Assembly: GCA_964616175.1 (NCBI GenBank) | Contig: CAZTUH010000004.1 | Location: forward strand, 62,001 to 126,000 | Direction: 5' to 3' | Length of the DNA: 64,000 bases | From: CAZTUH01 sp964616175 | Lineage (GTDB): Bacteria; Pseudomonadota; Gammaproteobacteria; Burkholderiales; Burkholderiaceae_B | Part shown: positions 18,664-28,552 of the stretch, piece after piece | Numbering within the stretch: the first letter of the stretch is position 1 | Layout of the letters: each line of letters begins with the position of its first letter | Translations under genes and position numbers: made by a program | The notes under the pieces: generated by a model | Told to the model about the DNA's origin: nothing | Databases searched by the model: none | Seen by the model: the letters and a program-made list of their open reading frames with translations, nothing else

Positions 18664-20037
18664 ATGGAAAAAAGCATGAGTTTTGATTTTGATCTTTTCG
18701 TTATTGGAGCTGGATCTGGTGGTATTAGGGCAGCTCGTTTTTCTGCTGAATTTGGAGCACGTGTTGCTATAGCAGAGGAAAATGATCTTGGAGGAACATG
18801 TGTTAATGTAGGTTGTATACCCAAGAAAATACTTTCTTATAGTGCTCAATATCCCGATAAATTTCTCCATTGTGATGGTTTTGGTTGGTCTATTGATTCT
18901 TATAAATTTGATTTTCATAAATTAATTCAAAATAAAAACAAAGAAATTCGTCGTTTAAATGATCTTTATCGAACTTTAATTAGGAATTCTGGAGCTATTT
19001 TATATGAAGGGCATGCATCACTTGTTGATTCAAATACAGTTCAAATAGGAAAGAAAAAATTTAGTGCTCGCCATATCCTGATTGCTACAGGAAGTTGGCC
19101 TTTTGTGCCAAATATTCCTGGAGCTGAATATTCAATAACTTCTAATGAGGTTTTCTTTCTTGAAAGATTGCCAAAAAGTATTCTTATTGTCGGAGGTGGA
19201 TATATAGCAGTTGAACTTGCATCTATTTTTAACAATTTAAACGTAAAAACTAGCCTAGTATATCGAGGTGCGCTTTTTCTTCGGGGGTTTGATAAAAATG
19301 TTCGAGAGCATCTCAGAGATGAATTTTTGAAAAAAAACCTCAAGCTTCATTTGAATGCTAATGTTATTAGCATAGAAAAAACTTCAAATCAGACTTATTC
19401 TGTTTTTCTCACCAATGGGGAAAGGTTAAGCACTGATTGTGTTCTTTTTGCAACAGGACGTCGTCCCATGCTAGATGGAATTAATTTAGAAAATACAAGA
19501 GTTAACGTTGATTCAAATGGATTTATCAAGGTTGATTATAATAATCAAACTTCAGATCCAAATATATCAGCCATTGGTGATATAACCGGAAAATCTAGAT
19601 TAACTCCAACAGCTTTGGCTGAGGGAATGGCTGTTGCAAAACGATTATTTAAGCCTGATATTTATCGACCTGTTGATCATAGTTTTACACCATCTGCTGT
19701 GTTTAGCTTGCCTAATGTAGCAACTGTTGGGCTTACTGAAGAAGAAGCTTACTCTAAAAATTATAATGTAACCATTTTCAAGTCATCATTTAAACCTTTG
19801 CAGTTCTCCTTAACTAATAACCTCGAAAAAACTTTTATCAAAATGATAGTCGATAAAGTTACTGACCGAGTATTAGGCTGCCATATGGTTGGGCCAAGTG
19901 CTGCGGAGATTATGCAAGGCATTGCAATTGCTTTAAAATCAGGCGCAACAAAACAACTTTTTGATCAAACAATTGGAATTCATCCAACTTTAGCAGAGGA
20001 ATTTGTTTCACTACGAAAGTCTAGTATTGAAACTTAA
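18664..20037 (+). CDS. gor: Glutathione-disulfide reductase
   Basis: Gor reduces oxidised glutathione with NADPH. The 457-residue flavoprotein shows the FAD-binding motif GAGSGG at residues 15-20, the redox-active disulfide GGTCVNVGCIPKK with Cys46 and Cys51, the NADPH-binding GGGYIAVELA near residue 178, the second FAD motif AIGDITG near 304, and the C-terminal dimer-interface motif GIHPTLAEEFV with its catalytic His. An ATG at 18676 is an alternative start. Glutathione is also the usual reductant for selenite, which gives a possible functional link with the nearby selenium genes. Confidence 0.92.
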   Translation: MEKSMSFDFDLFVIGAGSGGIRAARFSAEFGARVAIAEENDLGGTCVNVGCIPKKILSYSAQYPDKFLHCDGFGWSIDSYKFDFHKLIQNKNKEIRRLNDLYRTLIRNSGAILYEGHASLVDSNTVQIGKKKFSARHILIATGSWPFVPNIPGAEYSITSNEVFFLERLPKSILIVGGGYIAVELASIFNNLNVKTSLVYRGALFLRGFDKNVREHLRDEFLKKNLKLHLNANVISIEKTSNQTYSVFLTNGERLSTDCVLFATGRRPMLDGINLENTRVNVDSNGFIKVDYNNQTSDPNISAIGDITGKSRLTPTALAEGMAVAKRLFKPDIYRPVDHSFTPSAVFSLPNVATVGLTEEEAYSKNYNVTIFKSSFKPLQFSLTNNLEKTFIKMIVDKVTDRVLGCHMVGPSAAEIMQGIAIALKSGATKQLFDQTIGIHPTLAEEFVSLRKSSIET

Positions 20038-20304
20038 AAAGCATTTGTTTTGAAAAATGGAAATCTTGTTCCTAGCAGTTTTCACTGAACATGTGACCTT
20101 TAAAAGTCTGAACAGTAAATGATTTTCAAGAATCTTTGACTCTATCATGAATGCACTTTGCTTGCGTCAGAAAATTCTAAGTAGTTTACTTTCTATAAGC
20201 TGAATACTTTGAAAAAGCTTAGAATTTTCCCTAAACTTTGAAAAAGAAAAGGTTTTTTTGATTTTATCAGTTTGTTAATTTAGTACCAATAATTGATTTC
20301 TTCT

Positions 20305-21180
20305 GTGAAAAATTTACTAATCGTTGGATGTGGAAGACTAGGATTTAAAGTAGCTTGGGAGTTATCAAAAAAAGGCTATAAAATTTGGGCTTTGCGCCGC
20401 ACCATAACTCCTATTGAAAGAAAAATCCCATGGATTTTTTCTTGGTTATTCATAGATCTAGAAAGATTAGAAAATAAAACAGATCTTCCAACTAAAATTA
20501 CACATATTCTTTATTGTCCAACTCCAGAGGATCGAACAGAATCATCTTATCAAAAGGTATTTATTCAAGGTTTACAGAAGCTATTTAAAGTTATTAATAC
20601 TCAATTTCTAGAGCGTGTTGTTTTTATATCTTCATCCGCAGTATACGAAGATTGTGAGGGAGGATGGGTTGATGAAGATTCACATATTTCCCCAAGACTT
20701 TTTAATGGAAAGATTTTACTACAATCTGAGAATTTTTTAGATAAATTGAATGTTCCAAATGTTTCTCTTCGATTATCAGGAATTTATGGACCCAATCATC
20801 TTGGCTCCTTAGAACGGCTACTATCAAATAAAAATATTTTCAACTATAAAAACCATTGGATTAATAAAATTCATATAGATGATGCAACTTCAGCAGTTGA
20901 AAATTTACTCTGTGCTCCTGTTTTAAACCATTCTGTTTTTATCGCTACTGATGATACACCGATGATTTCGAGTGAATTTTACCTTTACCTATCAAAGATG
21001 CTTAATCTTTCCTGCAGTTCGTGCGAAAGAAAAATTCCTGAGAGAGAAAAAACAAGTGGGAAAAGACTAAGCAATAAACGTTTAAAAAGAAATGGATGGA
21101 TTTTAAAATGGCCAAAAACTTTGAGTGGATATTCTGAATTGATTCACAAGCTCAGAAAAACTGGAAAGCTCAAAATATAA
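20305..21180 (+). CDS. NAD(P)-dependent SDR-family epimerase/dehydratase, YeeZ-like
   Basis: The protein is an extended short-chain dehydrogenase with an N-terminal Rossmann motif (VGCGRLGFKVAWEL), a Ser-containing strand VVFISSSAVYED, and RLSGIYGPNH. The usual YxxxK active site is not clear: the position after the SSSAVYE strand reads NGKILLQSENFL, which lacks the Tyr. This fits the YeeZ-type group, whose substrate is unknown. The start is uncertain: a GTG at 20305 (291 residues) or a TTG at 20293, and neither has a good ribosome site. It stands between gor and fdnG. Confidence 0.7.
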   Translation: MKNLLIVGCGRLGFKVAWELSKKGYKIWALRRTITPIERKIPWIFSWLFIDLERLENKTDLPTKITHILYCPTPEDRTESSYQKVFIQGLQKLFKVINTQFLERVVFISSSAVYEDCEGGWVDEDSHISPRLFNGKILLQSENFLDKLNVPNVSLRLSGIYGPNHLGSLERLLSNKNIFNYKNHWINKIHIDDATSAVENLLCAPVLNHSVFIATDDTPMISSEFYLYLSKMLNLSCSSCERKIPEREKTSGKRLSNKRLKRNGWILKWPKTLSGYSELIHKLRKTGKLKI

Positions 21181-21456
21181 TAATCTGTTCTCAGAAAAAT
21201 TACATAAGTTACACTGTATTACTTCTATTTTCCTGGAAAATTGGAACAAACAGTTTTTTTGGGGTAAGATTTTTCCAAAAGAATATAAGTTGCTAGATTT
21301 TTTTCCATCAATCGAATGATTCTATAGTCTATAGGATTCTTGGTTGATGATTTTCGCTCAATGATATTTTTTGAACTTGCAATATGAATTAATTCTTAAT
21401 AAATGAAATTGGTTAAATAATACGTCTCTTATATTTTACTTGGAAAGTCCTAATTT

Positions 21457-24400
21457 ATGTCAGTTAAGATCAATCGAAGAAAATTTTTTAAGATAACAGG
21501 AGCAACACTTTCAGGATCAAGCATTGGTTTGCTAAGCTTTGGATCTGCAAAGCTTGCAGCTGAATCCCGACAGTATAAATTATCTCGCATGACAGAGACA
21601 AGGAATACTTGTCCTTATTGTTCTGTTGCCTGTGGCATTCTTTTATATAGTCTTGGAGATCAAGCTAAAAATGCACATGCAAGTGTTGTTCATATAGAAG
21701 GAGATCCGGACCATCCCGTCAACCGTGGGACTTTGTGTCCAAAAGGTGCTGGTTTATTAGATTTTATTCATAGTCCAAATCGGTTGAAATTCCCAGAATA
21801 TAGAGCTCCTTGTTCCAGTAAGTGGGAAAGAATTTCTTGGGATCATGCATTTGAGCGCATTTCAAAATTGCTAAAGAATGATCGTGATAGAAACTTTTTG
21901 GAAAAAACAGAAGATGGTAAGGTAGTTAATCGTTGGGTTACAACAGGAATGTTAGCTACTTCAGCAGCTAGCAATGAAGTTGGCTATGTAACACATAAGA
22001 TTATGAGAAGCATGGGAGTGTTAACATTCGATAATCAAGCTCGTGTTTGACATGCCCCGACGGTGGCAGGTCTTGCCCCGACGTTTGGCAGAGGATCAAT
22101 GACCAATCATTGGGTAGATATTAAAAATGCAGATATTATACTCATAATGGGAGGGAACGCAGCCGAAGCTCATCCTTGTGGATTTAAATGGGTAATAGAA
22201 GCAAAAGCTGTTAACGGAGCAAAGCTTATTGTGGTAGATCCAAGATTTACACGGTCTGCATCGGTTGCGGATTACTATGTCCCCATACGCACTGGAACAG
22301 ATATTGTATTTCTTGGTGGGGTTATTAATTATCTTTTAAGCACAGATAAGATCCAGCACGAATATGCTAGAAATTACACTGATCTCCAATTCATTGTAAG
22401 AAAAGACTTCTATTTTGATTCAGGTATTTTTTCAGGATATAACACAGAAAAACATTTTTACGATAAATCATCTTGGGAATACGAAAAAAATGAGAGCGGA
22501 TACATTAAAAAAGATCCAAGCTTTCAAAATCCACGTTGTGTATATCAACTTCTAAAGAGGCACTATAGTCGATATACATCCTCTCTTGTTAACTCAGTCT
22601 GTGGAACACCTGAGGAAAAGTTTTTAACAGTTTGTGAAATTCTATCATCAACTTCTAGAAAAAATAGAGTTGCAACTATTTTGTATGCTTTAGGTTGGAC
22701 ACAACATTCAATTGGTTCTCAAATTATTAGAACAGCTTCTATGGTCCAGCTTCTTCTAGGAAATATTGGTATGGCTGGTGGTGGAATAAATGCCTTGCGG
22801 GGACATTCTAATATCCAAGGTTTAACAGACCTTGGACTTATGTCAAACTTATTGCCTGGTTATATGACTCTACCAAATGAATCTGAACAGAATTATGAAG
22901 ATTACATTGATGCCAGAATTAAAAAACCCTTGCTTCCAAATCAACTAAGTTATTGGAAAAATTATTCAAAATTTCATGTTAGTTTGATGAAAGCATGGTG
23001 GGGTAAAGCTGCATCTCAAGATAATGATTGGGCTTTTAACTATCTGCCAAAATTAGATAAAACATATGATATGTTGCAAGCATATGAACTAATGAATCAG
23101 GGTTTAATGAATGGTTATATAGCACAAGGCTTTAATCCTTTAGCTTCAGCTCCGAACAAAAATAAATTGGTTCGATCATTTTCTCAACTGAAATTCTTAA
23201 TTGTAATGGATCCATTAGTTACAGAGACCTCTGAATTCTGGAAAAATAATGGAGAATTGAATGATGTGGATTCCTCAAAAATAGAGACTGAAGTGTTTCG
23301 CTTGCCAACAACTTGCTTTGCTGAAGAAGAAGGAGCTTTGGTTAATTCATGTCGTTGGTTACAATGGCATTGGAAAGCCGCTGATCCGCCAGGTGAAGCA
23401 AAAAGTGATATTGAAATTATCTCAACCTTGTTTACAAAAATTCGTGATATGTATCAAATGAAAGGAGGAGTATTCCCAGATCCAATAGTTAACTTAAACT
23501 GGCCATATGAAAAACCAAATGATCCAACTGCTGTTGAACTTGCAAAAGAATATTCTGGTTATGCTTTGAAAGACATTGCAAGCGTGGATGATTCAAAGAA
23601 TATCATCCGAAAAGCAGGACAACAATTGTCAAGTTTTAATGAATTAATGGATGATGGATCGACTGCCAGTGGTTGTTGGATTTTTTCAGGAGCTTGGCCT
23701 GAAGAAGGCAATTTAATGGCGCGTCGTGACAATACAGATCCGACTGGAATAGGGCAAACTTTAAACTGGGCTTGGGCTTGGCCTGAGAATCGCCGAATTC
23801 TTTACAATCGAGCATCTTGTGATGTTCAAGGAAGACCGTTCGACAAAGAACGAACATTAATCTCATGGAATGGAAAAACTTGGTCTGGTGCAGATATTCC
23901 TGATTTTAAATCTGATGAAAATCCAAATAGTGAAATGGGCCCATTTATCATGAATCAAGAAGGAGTAGCTAGGTTTTTCTCCTGTAGTGATATGCAAGAT
24001 GGACCATTTCCCGAGCATTATGAACCATTTGAAACTCCTCTTGGTTATAATCCTTTACATCCAAATAATCCTATCGCGAGAAATAATCCAGCAGCCCGAA
24101 TCTTCAAGGGAGATTTAGAGCAACTGGGACATCATAGAGATTTTCCTTATGTTGCAACAACATACAGACTTACAGAACATTTTCATTATTGGACAAAAAA
24201 TGTGCGTCTTAATTCGATTATACAACCCCAACAGTTTGTTGAGATTGGTGAGGAATTAGCAAGAAAATTGAACATTGAGATTGGTTCAAAAATTAGAGTT
24301 AGTTCAAATAGAGGATATATAAAAGCCATTGCGTTAGTTACAAAGAGAATTAAGCCTTTAACTATAGAACATCGGATAATTCATCATGTAGGAATACCTA

Positions 24401-24528
24401 TTCATTGGGGTTTTGTCGGATTAACTCAGAAAGGTTTTATAGCAAATACTCTTACCCCTTTTGTAGGTGATGCAAACACTCAAACTCCTGAATTCAAATC
24501 CTTTCTTGTTCAAGTAGAGAAGCTTTAA
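21457..24528 (+). CDS. fdnG: Selenocysteine-containing formate dehydrogenase-N, major subunit
   Basis: FdnG oxidises formate in the periplasm at a bis-MGD molybdenum (or tungsten) site. One reading frame runs from the ATG at 21457 to the stop at 24528 through an in-frame TGA at 22048-22050, giving 1023 residues with Sec198, close to the 1015 of E. coli. A Tat signal has the twin arginine at residues 7-8 (NRRKFFKIT). A [4Fe-4S] cluster is bound by CPYCSVACG (Cys52, 55, 59) and Cys94. The Sec site reads NQARV-Sec-HAPTVAGLAPTFG, as in known enzymes. A SECIS hairpin follows. fdnH and fdnI are directly downstream. A GTG at 22063 could be mistaken for the start of a second gene. Confidence 0.95.
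22048..22080 (+). promoter_or_regulatory. UGA selenocysteine codon and SECIS hairpin of fdnG
   Basis: The TGA is at 22048-22050. Ten bases later a hairpin at 22061-22080 has lower stem CGG/CCG, a bulged T at 22064, upper stem GGCA/TGCC, and the apical loop GGTCT. The bulged U and the GGUCU loop are the two features SelB needs in the E. coli fdhF and fdnG elements. The hairpin lies within the coding frame and encodes the residues after Sec198. Confidence 0.92.
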
Positions 24529-24550
24529 TAATAGTTTTTGAGAAAATTTT

Positions 24551-25477
24551 ATGCCTATACAATCTGTAGATATTAAGCGAAGATCTGCCACTACTACACA
24601 ACCCCCAGGAATGCGAGTTCCAGTTACTGGTACTGTAGCTAAGTTGATAGATGTTTCGAAATGTATAGGATGTAAAGCGTGTCAAGTTGCTTGTATGGAA
24701 TGGAATGATCTGCGTGATGAAGTTGGCTTTAATGCTGGTGTATATGATAATCCATCAGATTTAAGCGAGAATTCATGGACTGTTATGAGATTTTCCGAGT
24801 ATGAAAATGAAAATGGGGATCTTGAATGGCTTATTAGAAAAGATGGTTGCATGCATTGTGAGGATCCTGGATGCTTGAAAGCGTGCCCTTCTCCAGGTGC
24901 TATAATTCAACAAACTAATGGCATCGTTGATTTTTATGAAGAAAATTGTATTGGATGTGGTTATTGTATAACTGGCTGCCCATTTAATATTCCTAGAATT
25001 TCAAAGAAAGATCAGAAAGCATATAAATGTACCTTATGTTCTGATCGAGTATCTGTTGGTCAAGAACCAGCGTGTGCCAAGGTATGTCCTACTGGTGCTA
25101 TTGAGTTTGGGACAAAAGTAGATATGATTGAACAAGCTCATAAAAGCATTACAGATTTAAAATCTAGGGGTTATAAAAATGCGGGACTTTATAATCCAGA
25201 TGGAGTTGGAGGAACACATGTCATGTATGTATTACACCACTCGGATAAACCAACAATCTATCATGGATTGCCTAAAAACCCAAAAATTGATCCTATAGTT
25301 TCTATTTGGAAAGGATTTTTTAAGATTTTTGCAATAATTGGGATGATTTCTACAATTTTTTTTGGATTTTTCCATTATATTCGTGTTGGGCCAAATGAAG
25401 TGGATCAAGATGATATAAACAAAACAAATGATAAAGAAGATGATGACAATCCTGAAGAAAACAATCGAACGCTATAG
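24551..25477 (+). CDS. fdnH: Formate dehydrogenase-N, iron-sulfur subunit
   Basis: FdnH carries four [4Fe-4S] clusters that pass electrons from FdnG across to the cytochrome subunit. The first cysteine group is CIGCKACQVAC at residues 38-48; further groups are CMHCEDPGCLKACP, CIGCGYCITGCPF and CTLCSDR with CAKVCP. One C-terminal membrane helix, near residues 260-280 (FAIIGMISTIFFGFFHYI), anchors it, and an acidic tail follows. The length of 308 residues is slightly above E. coli FdnH (294). It begins 22 bases after fdnG and overlaps fdnI. Confidence 0.94.
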   Translation: MPIQSVDIKRRSATTTQPPGMRVPVTGTVAKLIDVSKCIGCKACQVACMEWNDLRDEVGFNAGVYDNPSDLSENSWTVMRFSEYENENGDLEWLIRKDGCMHCEDPGCLKACPSPGAIIQQTNGIVDFYEENCIGCGYCITGCPFNIPRISKKDQKAYKCTLCSDRVSVGQEPACAKVCPTGAIEFGTKVDMIEQAHKSITDLKSRGYKNAGLYNPDGVGGTHVMYVLHHSDKPTIYHGLPKNPKIDPIVSIWKGFFKIFAIIGMISTIFFGFFHYIRVGPNEVDQDDINKTNDKEDDDNPEENNRTL

Positions 25478-26090
25478 TGCAAATGAGAGAACCAAACATT
25501 GGATAGTGGCAATCAGTTTTATAATGCTAACAACATCTGGGTTAGCATTATTCCATCCTATCTTTTTTTGGATGGGTAACTTGTTTGGAGGTGGGGTTTG
25601 GACTCGAATATTGCATCCCTTTTTTGGCATGATTATGTTGATTGCCTTTTGTTTTTTTGCATTTCCCTTGTGGAAAGACAACAAAATTAGATCATACGAT
25701 CTTGAATGGATAAAACACATCAAAGATGTTTTCTTAAAAAAAGAAGAAAAACTTCCAAAAATAGATAAATACAATGCAGGGCAAAAGTTGCTATACCACT
25801 TTTTGCTGATATGCATGATAATCCTGTTTCTTAGTGGAATCATTATCTGGAGATCCTATTTCTCTTCTTACTTTGCAATTTTTATGATTCGTTGTGCAAG
25901 CCTTTTCCATTCTTTATTTGCATTTATGCTTATATGTGCCATTATAGTCCATATTTATGCAGCAATCTGGGTAAAGGGTTCAATTCAGGCAATGACTCGA
26001 GGAAATGTAACATTTCTTTGGGCATTGAAACATCATAGACTTTGGCTAAATAAAATTAATCAAGACAAAGAAAATTTTAAATCAGATTAA
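25443..26090 (+). CDS. fdnI: Formate dehydrogenase-N, cytochrome b556 subunit
   Basis: FdnI is the diheme inner-membrane subunit that reduces the quinone pool with electrons from FdnH. It has four hydrophobic helices, with histidines in typical heme positions (RTKHWIVA near the N-terminus, LHPFFG, LFHSLFAF and VHIYAAIWVKG). The gene overlaps the 3' end of fdnH in another frame. ATGs at 25428, 25440 and 25443 are all possible; I chose 25443, giving 215 residues and a 35-base overlap, which suggests coupled translation. Confidence 0.9.
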   Translation: MTILKKTIERYSANERTKHWIVAISFIMLTTSGLALFHPIFFWMGNLFGGGVWTRILHPFFGMIMLIAFCFFAFPLWKDNKIRSYDLEWIKHIKDVFLKKEEKLPKIDKYNAGQKLLYHFLLICMIILFLSGIIIWRSYFSSYFAIFMIRCASLFHSLFAFMLICAIIVHIYAAIWVKGSIQAMTRGNVTFLWALKHHRLWLNKINQDKENFKSD

Positions 26091-26129
26091 AGAATTTAAC
26101 TTTCTATTAAGATTCATTTTGAGATTCAA

Positions 26130-27080
26130 ATGCAGAAGATTATTCCCCGAGGGCAGATAGAAAAATTAAGTCATGAGAAATTACCTCGAATAGTTTTTCC
26201 AAGAAAAGATACAGTTTTTCAAACTCGTGCAATCCGGTTTCATCAGCTTGCAGAATCAGGTCATGTTTTGTCTGATTATTTAATTCTTATGGGAGAATTA
26301 AGTACAGTACAGCATATTGCATTATCCAAATATACCATTTCAAGGGAATTACCAAAGTTTTCTTCAACTAAGAAAAATAATGCATTAGGAATAGAATCAG
26401 AAAGTTGGAAGCACGACAAAACTTGGTTTTCTATTCAGAATTTCATTCTGAATAATATTGAAAATTTATCAAGCAAAATTCCTGGGAATATTATTACAAT
26501 ATGTAAGCGTTTGAATACTTTAATGCACGATGATTTTGAGTCTTTCAAAAAAATAGTGGAATCTATGCTAATTCAAAATGTTTCAGGGGAAATGGGTTTC
26601 ACAGAAGCAACTCCTTTTATTATGGCTGCTTTGCAAGTCTATTGGACTTCCCGCACAATTATTTGTGATATAAATCAATTAAAAAAAAATCAAGAAAATC
26701 GAGAGGAAGGACCTTTTGGAATATGTCCATTCTGTGGTTATCTGCCTGTGGCAAGCCAGGTTTGTGTTGGAGGGATTAAAGAGAATTATCGCTATTTACT
26801 TTGTGGATTATGTTCAACTAAATGGCATCTTGTACGCGTTATATGCTCAAATTGTAGAGATACAAGCGAAATAACTTATTACTATATAGAAACAGGAACC
26901 CAAGCAATCAAAGCAGAATCTTGTAATAAGTGTAATTCCTATAGCAAGATTTTTTATCAAGAAAAAGATCCAGATTTGGATATTATTGCAGATGACTTAG
27001 CAAGTTTGAACCTTGATCTTCTAATGGCTGAAAAAGGATACTTACGCTCAAGCAGGAACCCCTTTCTTTGGATTCAATAA
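26130..27080 (+). CDS. fdhE: Formate dehydrogenase accessory protein FdhE
   Basis: FdhE is a cytosolic rubredoxin-like factor needed for maturation of respiratory selenoprotein formate dehydrogenases. The 316-residue sequence keeps its paired metal-binding motifs: CPFCGYLP near residue 198, then CGLCSTKWH, CSNCRD and CNKCNSY in the C-terminal half. It starts 39 bases after fdnI and lies before selA, matching fdo-fdhE-selA-selB order in many proteobacteria. FdhD, the sulfurtransferase that also activates these enzymes, is not in the window. Confidence 0.93.
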   Translation: MQKIIPRGQIEKLSHEKLPRIVFPRKDTVFQTRAIRFHQLAESGHVLSDYLILMGELSTVQHIALSKYTISRELPKFSSTKKNNALGIESESWKHDKTWFSIQNFILNNIENLSSKIPGNIITICKRLNTLMHDDFESFKKIVESMLIQNVSGEMGFTEATPFIMAALQVYWTSRTIICDINQLKKNQENREEGPFGICPFCGYLPVASQVCVGGIKENYRYLLCGLCSTKWHLVRVICSNCRDTSEITYYYIETGTQAIKAESCNKCNSYSKIFYQEKDPDLDIIADDLASLNLDLLMAEKGYLRSSRNPFLWIQ

Positions 27081-27124
27081 AGAATTATGAATTTTTCTTT
27101 TCCAAAAACTGAAATATACTTGTC

Positions 27125-28540
27125 ATGCAAGATAAAAAAGATTCAACAATAATTTCAAAAATCCCTTCTATAGATAAACTTCTAAAAACAGAACCATTTA
27201 GAATTTTACAAAGAGATTATGGAAGATCTCTTACTAAGAAAATACTTCAGAATCACCTAGCTGTTGTGAGAGAAAAAGCAAGACATAAGGAATTAGAATC
27301 TGAATCTTTAGAAATAACTTATCTAGTAAAGAATGTTCAGAAAAATATTCAGTGTAAAATTCAGTCAAAATTGCAATCAGTATTCAATCTGACAGGTATA
27401 GTTTTACATACTAACCTTGGAAGGTCTCTCTTACCCAATGAAGCAATAAATGCCATTGTCCGAACTTCTGCAATTCCAGTAAATCTTGAATTAGATCTAG
27501 AAAATAATAAGAGAATTGATCGAGAGCTTTTGATAGAGGATCAGTTATGCCAGCTAACAGGAGGGGATGCAGCAACAATTGTTAATAACAATGCTTCTGC
27601 AATTCTTATAATGCTAAAAACTTTAGCAAACCGAAAAGAGGTTATTATCTCTAGAGGTGAATTAGTAGAAATTGGAGGAACTTTTCGTCTTACTGATATC
27701 ATGAAAAGTTCTGGCGTTAAGCTTTGCGAAATAGGAACAACAAATTGTACAAATGAATGTGATTATAGAAATTCAATAAATAAAAAGACTGCTGTGCTCA
27801 TGAAAGTAAATTGCAGCAATTACAAAATATCTGGGTTTACAAAATCTGTAGAACTGAAAAATATAGCAAATATAGGACGTGAATTTGGAATACCAGTATG
27901 CGTGGATCTTGGAAGTGGATCCTTATTGGATTTTTCTGAATATGAATTACCTAAAGAAGATACGGTAAAAGAAGCTATATTTTCAGGTGCAGATTTGGTA
28001 ACTTTTAGTGGTGACAAAATGCTAGGTGGTCCTCAAGCAGGTCTTTTGGTTGGTCAATCAGATTTAATTATGAAAATCAGAAAAAATCCATTGATGAGAG
28101 CATTACGTGTTAGCAAATTAACGCTTACAGCACTAGAAGCAATATTGAACTTATATCAATCACCAGAACTTTTATCTCATAAACTTCCCACACTGCGTCT
28201 TCTAATAAGGTCACAGGTTGCAATTCGTTCTGTCTCAGAAAAGGTAAAACCAATAGTACAAAAATTTTTGGGTTCTGATTATGAAGTTGAATCTGTTCCT
28301 ATGAATAGTGCGATTGGAGGTGGATCCTGTCCAACCGCACAACTATCTAGCTATGGATTGCTAATAAAGTCTAACAAAAAGGGATATCTTTCTAGATCTT
28401 CAATTATGAAATTGGAATCTCGCCTAAAAGGTTTACCCAGACCAGTACTTGGTCGTTTGTCAAAAAATTCCATTTGGTTAGATTTTCGTTGCTTAGAAGA
28501 ATTTGAAACAAAGGATTTCATTAAACAATTATCTATCTGA
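27125..28540 (+). CDS. selA: L-seryl-tRNA(Sec) selenium transferase
   Basis: SelA is a PLP enzyme, a decamer in E. coli, that turns Ser-tRNA-Sec into Sec-tRNA-Sec using selenophosphate. The 471-residue sequence has the N-terminal tRNA-binding region, VFNLTGIVLHTNLGRSLLP, NNNASAILIMLKTLA, and the PLP lysine Lys298 in FSGDKMLGGPQAG. It is close in length to E. coli SelA (463). selB follows after 12 bases, so the two are surely cotranscribed. Confidence 0.95.
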   Translation: MQDKKDSTIISKIPSIDKLLKTEPFRILQRDYGRSLTKKILQNHLAVVREKARHKELESESLEITYLVKNVQKNIQCKIQSKLQSVFNLTGIVLHTNLGRSLLPNEAINAIVRTSAIPVNLELDLENNKRIDRELLIEDQLCQLTGGDAATIVNNNASAILIMLKTLANRKEVIISRGELVEIGGTFRLTDIMKSSGVKLCEIGTTNCTNECDYRNSINKKTAVLMKVNCSNYKISGFTKSVELKNIANIGREFGIPVCVDLGSGSLLDFSEYELPKEDTVKEAIFSGADLVTFSGDKMLGGPQAGLLVGQSDLIMKIRKNPLMRALRVSKLTLTALEAILNLYQSPELLSHKLPTLRLLIRSQVAIRSVSEKVKPIVQKFLGSDYEVESVPMNSAIGGGSCPTAQLSSYGLLIKSNKKGYLSRSSIMKLESRLKGLPRPVLGRLSKNSIWLDFRCLEEFETKDFIKQLSI

Positions 28541-28552
28541 AAATAATTATTT

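Noticed and set aside
21181..21456. An FNR-type site (TTGAT-N4-ATCAA) upstream of fdnG
   Set aside because: TTGAT and TCAA half-sites are present near 21342-21360, but the spacing is wrong and the second half is incomplete.
22063..24528. A separate gene starting at a GTG just after the UGA in fdnG
   Set aside because: It is the C-terminal part of FdnG in the same frame; the GTG is a Val codon inside the SECIS hairpin.
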